Assembly: GCA_013398015.1 (NCBI GenBank)
Contig: VZRR01007600.1
Location: forward strand, 620,001-684,000
DNA from: Oreocharis arfaki
Taxonomy: Eukaryota; Chordata; Aves; Passeriformes; Paramythiidae
DNA: 64,000 bases
Reading direction: 5' to 3'
Shown here: one piece after another, positions 38,122 through 50,700 of the stretch
Layout: each line of letters starts with the position of its first letter
Position numbering within the stretch: position 1 is the stretch's first letter
Program-made: the position numbers and the translations under genes
Notes under the pieces: generated by a model
Databases searched by the model: none
What the model was told of the DNA's origin: nothing
Seen by the model: only the letters and a program-made list of their open reading frames with translations

Positions 38122-39460
38122 AAATTGCGGGTTGTGTTTTTTAAAACAGCATTTTGAAGAAAGTGCCCTTTCTTCTGAATTTATATTAAGAATCTTTGTT
38201 TCATGAATGAATGCTGAAGTTTGGGATTGAAACTAGATTTATCTGAACTAGTTTTTGTTTCTCTTTGCTGAGCTTATTTTCAGGTATCTTGGCAGAGAAA
38301 GATCAAATCCTTGAAAAGAAATGGGAAAAAAAGAAAACTTCTAATTTCCTAGGCTCAAATTTACAATGTTTATCCTTTAGAAAGTCTAAAAGTTGTACAG
38401 TGAAACCTGCATTGTATTTGTGGTGCCATGGGGGTTGGAGTATGCCTTTAGATTTTGGTATTTGGAAATGGAAAATAATAATCATAGAGGTAACCTCAGT
38501 GATTATTGCTGCTTATGTCATGACAAAGGTCAAAGTTTTATGTATGGTTGGTTTGATATGAATGGCTTACAATTTGCAGAAGGTAAATAGACATTTTTCT
38601 CCAATTCTTCATCTTCCCCTTTGAACAGAAAAAATTAATTGGCTTTCAGCTATTTTCGTGTGTCATTTGAAGATTAGAACTTGGCTGTACCTGCTCTCAA
38701 CCATAATGCGGGAATTGATAAGGCATTAAAACGTACACTGATCCCTTCAAACAAAGGTACGTCAGCATCGGTCTTGGAGGGCAATTCCCTCTCCCTTACC
38801 TTGTCACTCCTCTCATTAATCACATCTCTAGACCTCGGCTTTCAGTTCATTTTGTTGTTCTCAATAAACTTTAAGATCAGTGTCTCTACTGCCCTTACAA
38901 AATCTAGATGGCAACTTCTTCAGGCCGGGGCACCCTCTGGGGTACTTCTCAATGTCGTTTTAAGGTCTCTCTATCCCTTTCTGGTAGTGCAAAGCCAGGA
39001 ATTACAGTCCAGTTAGTTCCTTTGGCAACCTCTCCCCAGTAATCCCTGAAAATCCTAGGTCTGTGGATGGTAATTCTATTAGCTGTTCAGTAAGCTGAGT
39101 CTGGAAGAATGCAGCTGGTGTGTGGGAATGTGGGAAGTTCCCCATCTCTGCCTTTAATCCTGCTTTTAGAGGGGAAAAAAGTTATAGGCTAATGTGATTA
39201 GCTGTAATTCCATTCTTGCTTGGTTTTAGAAAAGTGTCTGATTCCTAAATCACAAGCTTGTCCTGTGAAGTGCTTTTGTAGAGGGGAGAGGGAACTATTT
39301 TGGTAACTCGGCTCATCTGTCTTTGAAAAAGCACTGAATCAAGAGAAGAAGAAACTCTCATAGCCACCAGTAAGTTTCTAGTTCTTGCTGCACAGCATCA
39401 TTTAGAAATCTGAAACTGAGAGCATGTAAATAGAAACAGAGCATAATCATTTCAGGTGTC

Positions 39461-39475
39461 TGTGTGTGTGTGTGT
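39461..39475 (+). repeat. Short (TG)n microsatellite
   Basis: Seven uninterrupted TG units and one further T. Confidence 0.9.
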
Positions 39476-41390
39476 ATAAACACGGGCATGGAACAACTCG
39501 GCACACTGCAGATCGCTCTTCGGGGCTTTGCAGGCCCAGAGGTTTGCCTTGGGGTTGTGTTATCGGCTGATACGCGACGGCTGCTGCTGCTGGCACTGGT
39601 GGCGTGGCTGGTTTAACGCAGACCGGGGATAGAACTGTCTCTAATAAAAGCTGGGGCTTCTACCTGAAGTGAATGATCTGGAGACCTTTCTTCCCCCTTG
39701 AGGCACCTGTTTTTCTTTTCAGTGCTGAGGGAATGAGAGGACAAACCTCTGTGGGTGCTGGTGTGAAGTGTTAGAACCGCTGTTGGGTGCTGGAGAGGGG
39801 CAGAGGCAGGAGGCCCCATGACAAGAGTGGAGCATGCTGCGGCCTGTGCCAGTGTGAGCATGGACAGAACTTGGCTGTGGGGACACAGGGCAGCATCCTC
39901 TTGTGTGAAAGGCAAGATGCAGCCTGAGCGGATTAGTTGTCCTCAAAGGTTCTGTGCTCCCTGCGGCTGTCGTTGGGGAGAAGAAAGTGTTGCCCTCACC
40001 AGCTGAGCCTGTTTTCTATTTCCATGAGAAAGGAGGGAGAAGGCAGGGAAATACCTTGTTCGTGTCTTGTCTGTTGGAGAAATTGGAAATAAGTGTGCCT
40101 AGCGTTGGAGTCAAATACTGCCTGAACCCTCTGTAGTGAAGAGGTCTGGAGAGGATGAGGGCAAAGGACTGAACTTGTTGCTTTTTTTGTTCAAGCAGCA
40201 AATTTGAGATGCTTCAATTTAGAGAAATTGTGTGAATTGAGGCTTTTCCTTGACTTCCTGGCAAGTTCTCCCTCCTCTCATGTCCTTTCTTGCCAATGTG
40301 GTGGCAGTGACACTGGGGCAGGGAGGTCCTGGTGGCAGCTGCCCCCAGAGTCCCAGGGAAGAGAGGGGGTGTGCAGGCACTGCTGGAAGGGTGCGTGGCC
40401 AAGCAGTAACACAGCTGCTTGGTTCAGTTCCTAAACGATTGCAAGGTAGGACCAAATTCACCCTGAATGAGTATTATTTACTTCTGTCTCCTGTGTTGAG
40501 TTGCCTTAAGTGTTGGTCCTGTTACAGTAGTTCAAATGCTTGGGAGAGGTGATGCTGTAGCAATAAAATGTTGCAATACTAATCCTATAAATTTATAGGC
40601 TTAGTCAAGCTGGTGTTTTGAGAGGTTGTGTGGTTTACAAACAAAAACTATCATTTTGAATGTGGTGTAAGGTATACTGCCTCCCTTGCACTTATTTACA
40701 ATCCTGATGGTTCGGTATGTGGTTTAACTGCTGTGCTCTCACAACTTTCTGTAAGGCCAGAATACTTCTTTCAGCTATCAAATAACTGAGTGCCTTTCAC
40801 AGAACAGCAGCAAAAAAATCCTCAAAGCTCCTCCCACTGTCAAATAAAGGGGGATTTTCTGTTCTTTTCCCTTCGAAATTGCTTCATACTCCCTGGAGAA
40901 CATGAAACCACTCCAAGAGTAGATGAGTTTAATCTTGGAGACATGTAGTGGTGTTTGGCAAGGATAGTTTGAAGTAGTGTTGCACAGGTACCTGTTTTGG
41001 AAATACAAAACAGGTTACCCCTCTAGTATTGTTTTGCAGAGCACGTGTACAATCAAAGTACGAAGTGATAGTGGAAAATGGGTTGCCTCTGGAAAGTCTA
41101 CATTTAAAACACTGCTAAGACTGTGTTCACCCTTAATTATGGGCAGAGCTAAAGAGGAGTAATGACTATGGAAACAAACAAGTAGGAAACATAGAAGAGT
41201 TGAAAGAGTGCAACAAAAATGAAGCCTAAAAAGCCAGGAGAGAGCACACTGAAGGCAGGCTAAATATTTTTGTGCTGGGGGGAAGGTTTAACAGGAATAG
41301 AAGCCCCTATGACAGAAAAGGAAAGGCTGCAAACAGCAATAAAGGTAATGCTTCCCTGTGTAACTTAAGAGTATATAGGCAGAAAGGCGG

Positions 41391-41863
41391 TTTAATAGGT
41401 AAGGCAAAGCTGCACATGCAAGCAAAGTGAAACAAGGAATTCATTCACCACTCCCCATGGGCAGGCAGGCGTTCAACCATCTTCAGGAGAGCAGGGCCCC
41501 ATCACACACAGCAGTGACTTGGGAAGACAAATGCCTTCACTCCAAAAGCCCCTCCGTTCCTTCTTCTTACGCCCAGCTTTTATTGCCAGCATGATGCCAT
41601 ATGGCATGGAATATCCCTTTGATCAGTTGGAGTCAGCTGTCCTGGCTCTGCTCCCTCCAAATTCTTTGTGCACCCCCGGCCCATTCACTCGTGGGATGGG
41701 GTGAGAAAGCAGAAAGGTTGCTTTGATGCTCTGTAAGCCCTACTCTGCAATAATAAAAGCATCTCTGCATTTCCCGCCTTGTTTCCAGCACAGATCCAAA
41801 ACAGAGCCCCACACAAGCTAGCATGAAGAAATTCAACTCTATCCCAGCTAAAACTAGTACCCA
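41391..41863 (+). mobile_element. LTR remnant of an endogenous retrovirus
   Basis: This resembles another LTR type that I recognise as dispersed in bird genomes. Diagnostic blocks in order are AGGAATTCATTCACCACTCC, GTGACTTGGGAAGACAAATG, ATGCCATATGGCATGGAATATCCCTT, CAGCTGTCCTGGCTCTGCTCC, TTGTGCACCCCCGGCCCATT, and GCATGAAGAAATTCAACTCTATCCCAGC near the end. A polyadenylation signal AATAAA (41752-41757) downstream of a promoter-like region supports + orientation. The precise 5' boundary is unsure. No gag, pol or env sequence flanks it, so it is a solo LTR or a degraded remnant. The family is assigned from memory and the exact name is not known to me. Confidence 0.65.
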
Positions 41864-44555
41864 GAGAAAATACCAAAAGGTAGGAGGAGGCCCCTCCTGT
41901 CTATTGCAGGATACTGCAATAGAAAACGAAAGTGGCAGCCCAAACTACCAAAAGGTGGTGTGTAGTTCTTCTGCATGGGGAGAAATTCCTTTAAAAAAGA
42001 AAAAACCTCTTCTAATGGTGGGCAGTGTTTTCATTTTAGGAGTGTGTATTTAAATGTTGCAGAAGGCAAATTTTTTGGTTCAAAGATGAATGTGTTTATT
42101 CTATGGTCTTCCAGAGTAAGAGATTTTCCCCAGAAAAGAATTGAGGAAGGCTACCTCACCAGGAAGAGAAATAATTACTGCTGGGTATCGCCATCATGTA
42201 ACGTCTTATTCTTTGTCTTTTAGTTCTTGTGTAATATTTTAACTCATGTTTACAAGCAAAAAGGCAGGAGAAATCTGTCCAGATACCTATTTTTTCTCTC
42301 TTCTCCTGTTGAGAGCCACAGCTCCTCAGAAGTATCACAGACCTGTAGGGCTCTTACACTGCTTTCCCCAGTGTTGCAAGAGTACTGTTTGAAAAAGATT
42401 TCACAAAAGTCAAGTGAACATCCTACTACAGTAAAAGCCAACATTGTTATACGCAGGTTACAAGGTATGAAAGACCTGTGACTAGTGAATGGATTAGTCA
42501 TAAAGAATCATTGAACAAATAGCTCAGTCTGAGGGAACAGCAAGGTGGTGTTGACTTTGAAAATAAAAGTGGAATCTGAAAACTCTTTCCCTTGTGAGGC
42601 CTTTAACAAGACCTGGAGGAACTAAAGTGTTGACAGGGTAGTAGTTGTACTCTCAAGGAATTAGAACAGGTGGGATTTGTTTTCTATGCAGAGAAAGGCG
42701 CTTGCAGTACAGAAGCACTTGGTGCTCGCAGTAACGTGTCACAGCGCATTGAGGGACCTGTGTCACATATGGAGCTATTGTAGCATTTTGCTGGAGACCT
42801 TGTCTTAACCAAAGTTAAAAGAGTGTTTGGAATTTGTAGAAAGAGATTAGGGTTTTCATATAGGAGGCACAAAATAAGCTTGTTTGGGAATGCTCCAGCC
42901 AGAACATCTTCATAAGGTATTATTTTCCTGTGTCTGAAACAGTGTAAAACTCATTATGCATATCTGCAGATAAGCACTCATCCAGTATTTGTCAGCAAAG
43001 TAAACCTGGTAAACTCTGCAAATTTAGCTGTTGTGGGGCTATGGGAGGAAGTGTGATTGGAGGCTCAAAAATGAAGGTGAAAGAGTTCCAACTTGTTGTT
43101 TTAGGAAACAACATGAAATTTGAACAATAACTTGAAGTGTTAGAAATAATATACTTCCAGGTAGCTGTGTAAGATATGTGTACCCTTGATCAACTTTGAG
43201 TGGGTTGTAGGAAAGGTCCTGCCTGTTGCCTATGTCTGTTCACCTTATGCACTGCTGCCCAGAGATACAGAGCTATAAAAGCTTTCATTTTGGAACAGTT
43301 ACGTTACTTTTTGTGGGCAAGGAAGCCAGTGGTAGCATGGCTATGGAGTGGGGACTAGATCTGTCTGTGGTGGTCAGCAGCTGATGGGAAGGATTCGCTA
43401 CAGGAAGCATTGACTTGCCACAGTCTCTCCGTGTGCCGTGCAGGATGTCTGCAGATCTCCTTTTGCAGAAGGAGGTGAAGGGGGTGGTGTGACTGCAAAG
43501 CTGACTTCTGTCCCTTTCGTCCTCCATATTTCGTGGATGCAGTTCCTATTACAAAAGAGTGAAACATGTCAATTGAATGGCAGAGGGGTCTGACAACGGA
43601 GTTAAAAAGATGTTTCCACTCAGCCAGCTGTGAATATGAATTTGGTCTAGAAATCTGAACATAAGAATTTGACAATTTATTGAAGTCTAGGACCATTAAT
43701 AGTGTTAGCTTGTTGCAAATAGGGGCTTCCTGTGTGAGCAGCTGCCTCAGCTGGAGTTAGCAGCTGAGGGTACAAATTTCATCTATATGTGTTGGTAATG
43801 GCCTATTAGATGATGTTTTGAAAAAAGCCATTTTAGACAGGTTTTTAAAGAAAACAAACCCATGTCCTTTCTCTGAAACAAAACCTTTCCTTATTCAGGG
43901 TGCCCAGCAGGCTGCCGTACTGGGAGGTAGTTCTGTTCTTCAGAATGTTTTGTTTTCTTTTGCTTATTACTTTCCTTTGGCCCTTCCCATGAAATTGCTC
44001 CCGTGAAGTCCCCCACTGTTTGTTTGTAACAGCTGAATAAAATTGAGAACTTCTAATTATGTCTAAGAGTGCTGCCACTTGACTTGAGTACAGTTTGATA
44101 TAAAAAAGCCATGTTGCTCTATTTTTCAGCTGGTCTAATCTTGCAGTGTGACAGTTATATTTTGTGAATTATGTTGGCCATTATTCCTTTTAATTAGCTG
44201 TGTGGCAAATCAACATGAAACAGAAGAGTTCTGTCTAAAGAGAGCCAGTATTTTCCTCAGCCAGTTTGTAGTCTGTGGTGTCCAGTGTGGCTGTGTTGTC
44301 CATTTGACCTGTGGAGTGTTAGGGGACAAGAAAGTTGTTGTCATGCTTTGATTTCTTAGACCTTGTCAAACTGCTGAGGTTTGATTACAGACCAAGAAGT
44401 CCTTATCCCCAAAACTAGCTGGCATCTGAAACATATGCAGCTCCCGTGTTGCACTTATCTTCAATTCACATTCCTTTTCTGCCCTTAGTTCTTGAGCCTT
44501 CAGAATAACGATCAGTCTTACCAAAGTCTTTGGAAGGAACAAACTCCCAATGCAC
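41864..44555 (+). other. Non-coding sequence, probable intron
   Basis: No exon or dispersed repeat recognised. Open frames are short and without motifs. G exceeds C strongly in parts (for example 43021-43080), consistent with the downstream strand bias. Confidence 0.4.
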
Positions 44556-44632
44556 TAAAACAAAACCAAAACCAACAACAACAAAACTCACACACACAAC
44601 AACAACAACTGAACAAAACCAAAAAGAAATCT
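44556..44632 (+). repeat. A/C-rich low-complexity tract
   Basis: AAAAC, CAACAA and CACACA words with almost no G or T. It lies immediately before the minus-strand CR1 end at 44659. Confidence 0.85.
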
Positions 44633-44658
44633 GAAACTGAGCTGTGCTGGAATAGGAT

Positions 44659-44741
44659 TAGAGAATCATGGAATGGTTTGTGTTGGAAGAGACCTTAAAT
44701 ATCATCCAGTTCCAACCCCCTGCCTTGGGCAGGGACAACAC
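44659..44741 (-). mobile_element. Short CR1 LINE 3' end, minus strand
   Basis: The + strand reads AGAGAATCATGGAATGGTTT, then TGTTGGAAGAGACCTTAAAT and ATCATCCAGTTCCAACCCCC, followed by TGCCTTGGGCAGGGACAAC. This is the inverse complement of the CR1 3' untranslated end. The element therefore lies on the minus strand, with its tail at 44659 and a severe 5' truncation near 44741. Its low divergence relative to the other CR1 copies in the window suggests a younger insertion. Confidence 0.92.
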
Positions 44742-47700
44742 TGTTTCTAATAAATGCTTCGGAGGGCAGAGCTGTAGGTATTTTGAAATTTACATATGCT
44801 TTGAATACAGTAGACTCTGTCCAGGGCAGTAGGAATTGTGTGGGTGATTCTACACCCAGACACATTGCTCCAGACGGTTGGTGAAGGATTGGAATGCTAT
44901 TTTTGTCTTTCATATCTTCCCATCGTCTTCCTGGCCATGATTTTTCTGAGATATTTTAAAACAAACCCCTCAAAATTCCAGAACAAAACAAAGAAAAATC
45001 TTCTTAAAAATGGACCTGAGAAATCAAACGTGCTGTAACTCTCCTGAATATGCATAATAGAAAAAGCTACACATATGCATAATGGTAGGGATATCCCAAG
45101 ATGTGTGTAATGGCTTTATGGCCTGACTTGTAATGATACTCTGCTCTCCTTCTTTGTCCCCCTTCATTCCTAGTCTGCCCTTTCTTGCATCATCTCACCA
45201 ACTAGTGCTCTTCTTGTCTGATGAGGTGCCTTATGTTCTACCAGCACTTTGTTTCTTTATGATTTATCTGCATGTAGTTACAAGTTTTCTGCATTTGTTC
45301 ATTTCTGAAGAAGTTTCTGCCTACTTTAGGGAAAGTATCAGGCCAAGTTTGAGCTCTGTCAGCTATTCTCATAAAAGATGCTGTTGCTCCCTGGAGGCCT
45401 GATCTCCCTAATATTATTTTGATAGTGGGCTATTTTAAGCCACTGTCAAAAACAAAATAACCCCCAAACTTGATTGTTAAAAGAAAGACATGACACAGAC
45501 TTACAGTAAGTCTCTTGGAAAAAAGCCAGTAAGATTAAATGCTGTCTGTGAACTCCCAGATGGTGAAGCTAGCAAAAGATTACACTTAAAGATTGTGCGA
45601 AACCCTCTTAGTCACTGAGAAATAGTTATAATATGTGGGATGCCTGAAAAATATTAAAACAATTATTTGCATAACACTGACTTCCGTCATCATATATAAT
45701 TGTCACATCTTCAAGTTTTAATAATCCTCATTTTTCTGCACCTTTTAGATCCTGTTAAAACCATCAGGATTTCCTGATTTCAGAATATGGTGGTATTTGT
45801 TGACAGTCAAATACTAATGTGGCTTTTATAGGTTCTGCTACAAAAAGAAAATGGCTATTTTCCTCTCTTATTTCGATTTCAGAGTCTGTTTCCAACCATT
45901 GCTACTGTGCCTTCTGTTTTAATCAGGACCTGGCAGAGGGATGGGAAGTGTAGGAGGACAGGCAATTGATGTTTAATCCTTCATATGATTTCTAATTTAT
46001 ACTAGGGCTGATTATACATGCATCTAGAGCAAATAGGCACACATGCATATGCTAAATAGAGATACATTATGATTTTCTTGCTACAAACAGTGTATCATCT
46101 TCCACGGCCTCCGTGGTTTGGGCCTGGTAAAATTCCTTACTATGTATTTTCACTTCTTCACTGTTCTTGCAGATGGGAAAACCTTGATAAAGATTCAGTG
46201 CTTGAGAAGTCTTGTTTCTTAGGAGATTTTCTCAAACTGTCGCTTCTTAGATCAAAATTGGGCCTTTTTTAATACTGAGTAATTAAAAATGCTGTATAAA
46301 CTACAGAATTCCCTTAAGTGGTTGTGATAATTGAGTGGTTGAGTGATCATTTTACATAAAGGTTGCAATGTATCTAATGCTTTGTTTAAAAACTAAATAT
46401 AAACCTCTGCAGTGTTGTGAAGGCAAGAGCATTGCTGCTGCTTCGTTACAGGGCTGAATTTGGCCCTTTTATCTCTTTGATCCACATAGGCAAGGTATCT
46501 GTTTTGCACAATTGCCCATTATTCCAGGACTGAAAGCTTGGCCAAGTCTGATAGCTGCCCCCAAAGGGAGCTTTGGAGCCTCCCTGACACCCTGGTGGCA
46601 TTTGTCAGCAGTGGGGAGTGCAGTGGGGAGAGTTTCATGCAGTTCTTTTGTTTGGGGTAAAGGTTTCTTGTTTTTCTGTTTGGTATATAAAGAAAAGGGT
46701 AAAAAGAAATCTGTCTTCACATCATACTGTGTATCTGTAATGACAATGAATCATTTCTGTATTATTGAGCGTTTCCTGCTCTGGTAATTACTGGTGTGTA
46801 GCATGCTGCCAAATGGTTTTATAAATCTGCAGAGACTGCAGCTAGCACGGGAAGTCTATTAAAACAACACAGACTTGATTTACAGGGTTTCTCTCCAATT
46901 TTGAAATTTCCGTGCTGCAGAGTACAGACACAGTGCTTACAACTTAATGCTGTATTTTGAAGTCACCTTGGCAAAATTTGAGATGGCTATCACACTTCTT
47001 GGGATGAGAAGGGAAACCTACAGGGACACACCCAGTGGGAGCAGACACAGGACAGGGCAAGTCACTTCCAGTGGAGACTTTCCACTCGCTCAAAGCATGG
47101 GGCTAACAAGCTGGTGTGCTTTGAAAGAGGAGAGAGCAGAAGAGGAGACAATGCGGAAGGTTTTAGAGATTAATCCCTCCCTGGCATAAGAGGGCAGAGC
47201 TGAAGGCTTGGGGGTTTTGATAGCTTGAGCCTTGCTTTTAAAAGACACACTACACTTTACAGGCAACCTGGCCATATCGCTCTGATGTATCTAATATGCC
47301 CCAGAACTGCAGGGTGAATAAGGTTTTACCTCTGCATGTGACATGGCATGGGCACTGGGTGATGTTTTTTTGTCATTATTCTTTAAAGAATGTTAGAAAA
47401 GCTACAGGGTGAAGAAGGGGGCCGTGGAAGTTATTCCAAAGACTAAAAAAGCATCTTGGAGCAGGAGACTTGGATGTAACCTATCTGGTTGAAAAAAAAC
47501 CCAACAAACCAGTTAATTGAGAAATTAACTGATTAGATTTATGAAAGTATTAATGGAAAAAAGGAACTGTTTTATCTAGTGAAGAAAAGCAGGAAAAGAA
47601 CTGAGGCCCTGGTTAATTCAAATGAAAAAGGAAGCACAAATCTTCCGTGGGATGGTGAGTAATTCAGTGCTCCGTGAGGGAAATGAGTGAAGCTCCTAGC

Positions 47701-50700
47701 TTGTGCTCCTAACTTTCATGTGGACACTCCAGAGACACCAAATACTTCTAGAAACACAAATGACTGATGTTGATATTGAGATACTTCAATCACACGTCAG
47801 GATCTGTGGTACCTCAGAGGTCTGACTAGATAATTAACTTTTGTGGCTCCAGAACTTATAAGAATACATTTTAGAGTACTTGTACTTTCATAGCAGTTGG
47901 CTACATTGGTTATAGCACTTGGCTGCAGTCTTTCATGTATAGCTACTTGATGGTGCTTACACCACTCTAATCAGAGACCGTGACAGCCTTATTAGTAGCT
48001 GTGGAGATGCTCTGCACTTTCACCCATTTAGAAAACATTATCTTGGCTGGGGTTGTAATTAAGCAGGTAGCCAATTAGCTGAGCAGTGGCTGCACTCCCA
48101 GATGCCACGTGTGTGCATGCAAAATCGGTGTGCTAAGCAGTGCTCGTACCTGGTGGCGGAGCTGTAAAAGCCGGCGTTGTAGGAGAGCCCCGGGAGGCGG
48201 CTGGGGAGCGGTGAGGTGACAGTGACGTGTGGAGTGTTGCCCCTTGCAAAGGGGCAGCCTTCTCGCTTCTGAGGAGCAGCAGCCCACGCTTTCAAACTAA
48301 CAAGGCTGAAATTTAAAAGTGGGTCTTGAAGATCGTTTCTCACAGCTGCTCTGTGAAATACCCAAAAAGGATTCTGTGAAAGCCCATCTTTGGCAGTTTA
48401 CAGGCTTGGAAAAACCTTATTTTCATTAGGGGGGTGCCTGTACTTGGAGCATTTGTATTTCTGCTGGGTTCTTTACTGTATTGTCATATTTACCCTAGTG
48501 CTACTTTGACTGCTAGAAGATGACTTACTTTTATTTTGATTAATTCTGGTTAATTAAAGGCGAGCATTTGCGTCACCACATTTCCTTTTCCCTTTGATTT
48601 AATTTTATTCAGCCCCCAAGGAGTTATAAAATATCTGTGAGCTTTCTGCAGTATCTACATAAATACTTAATTGTGAGGTGACTGCATTAATAGAATTTAT
48701 TGTTCCTTATTTGAGTTTAATGTTTACATGCCATTTCATAACACAAGCAATGAAAAGAGAAGCCTGCTCAATTTCACGTATACAGAAAGTAATGACTCCT
48801 CGTCAGAAACAGTGTAGGGGTTTCTGTGTATCTGTCTTCCTCTCTCTAAATATAAATGTATATTTATAGATATATAAAATAGATCTGTGTTTGTAAATAT
48901 TTGTATATGGGTATATGTTTTAGAACAAGTTTCCAGCAAGATATGACAGACCATGTGAATCAGCTGTTTAAGACCTCACGTGTGCAGAAACCTTTCAGGA
49001 CAGCTGGTTCAAGGCAGGGCTGACATTTTAACTTGCCTACTCTGCTTGATCTTACCTTTGTGCTTTAATTGTAAAGAGTAGTATTTTCATTACGAGTCTC
49101 TTTCTTTTCATTATCTTATTCTAGATTACTAGAGTTGGAAATATGATAATTGGGGTAAAAAGATCAGTGTATTATCCTTTGCCTGATTCAAAATATGTAT
49201 TAAAGGGAAGCTGATTTTACAGAACATATAACTCTGTGGACAAAATAAGTCAAAATTGAAGGACAGATGCACACTTGTTTATCACATCTCTCAGGGGCAG
49301 ATCCATCGCTTGAAGTTTGCAGAGGAAAATTTCCAAGCCAAACTTATCCAAGGAGTAAGGCTCCAAGTTGAATACTCTCAGACTTCTTGAAAATGTCTCT
49401 ATTTATCTGTTCTTTTTGGCCAGGCCTGGTTGTCAGTCAGAGTGGGTGTTTTGGCCAGTGAGTCAGCAGACGCTTAGCTAGGGATTGGGCATTACACAAG
49501 CTGACTCTTCCCCTGAAAGGATGTGCAGAAGGAGCTGGAAATAATCTTAGCAGATTTGTTTCATAAGAAAAGGGGAGAGCACAGGGACTATGGTAATACC
49601 TGGGACAGAGACAGGCATGCTGTTATGGTGCTTCAGGGGGCACAAGGGTGAGAGAAACCAAGTTTCATCATCTCTGCTTCTATCATTCCAGTCTTCTGAA
49701 ATGAAGAGGAGACAACGAAGCTCTCTATTGACCTTCATGAGGGCATCAATGCCCTCGTTCCTAATTATTAATGTGCTAAAGCAAGGGCCAGTTGATACTG
49801 CAGAGCAAAAATAAAACTTACCAGAAATAAGTTGGGTTTTTTTAGCATTATGTTGAAGTATAATCTATTCTTAATGGAAATCTCTTTATAACTTCTTAGG
49901 CTGGGCATTTAAAAATATTGATTATAGAACTAGTGGTTTTAAGTGAAAAGATGCTTTATATGCCACAACATAAGGGGGAAAGAGAACTCAGTTTGTGTCC
50001 TAGTTTATGGTGTTAAGGAAATGGAAAGATTGCTATCTTCCTCCTCTTCAGGGTAAAAAATTAGAAATTAAGTTATAAAAGTGATAGAAAAGTCAAAAAA
50101 ACCCGTGTAATGCACAGAAGTAAAAAGTTACTGATAGTCTGTTAAAATACTTTATGTTCCAAACTGCTGTTTGGACCATTTACTTCTGAACTCGGACATC
50201 AGCTAACTAGAAGCCTAAACAAATTTTCTGAGAGTGTTTTTTCTTTTTAGTTGTAGTACTCATTTCTTGTGGAGCATGTAGAAGAATTTGAACACTGATG
50301 TTTCAGTTGGTTTCAAAACCAAATGTTCCATGGAGCACTCAGAACCTTTAGATTTTTAAAAATTAGCTGATGAAATAGCCAATAAAATCCGTAATGGATG
50401 TGCCATCCTATTATCAAAATTTACCAAAGGTGATGACATCCATCATCTAATACAATGTAATTGCGAGGATCTGAAAGTGTAACGCTGCCAAACTTCCTTT
50501 GAAGTCTGGACATCAGGGATATTAGATTAAATCTGATCTTTGTCAGGAGGATTTGACATTCGTGGCACCACTAAATTTCAGAAAAGCTGCAAGTCTAACC
50601 TTGCCTCTTAAAAATTCACTTACACCGGTGCAGTTTAGTTGGTGTATACAATCTCGGACACAGATATTGCTGTACTTTTCTATGTTGTCTTGCTATTCTT

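Larger units (their letters stand above)
28331..41390 (+). other. Probable intronic sequence downstream of the CpG island
   Basis: No coding exon recognised. The sequence is AT-rich with few identifiable transposons. Together with the rest of the right-hand part it shows an excess of T over A and G over C on the + strand, as in transcribed vertebrate introns read in this direction. Simple tracts at 29701-29745 and 39461-39475 and a 13-bp duplication at 38090-38121 are listed separately. That this is intron 1 of a gene starting at the island is an inference. Confidence 0.4.

Noticed and set aside
41080..41260. Possible very old CR1 fragment (AGACTGTGTTCACCC, then AGAGTTGAAAGAGTGCAACAAAAATGAAG)
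   Set aside because: Suggestive word order but too diverged to assert by eye. A profile search would be needed.
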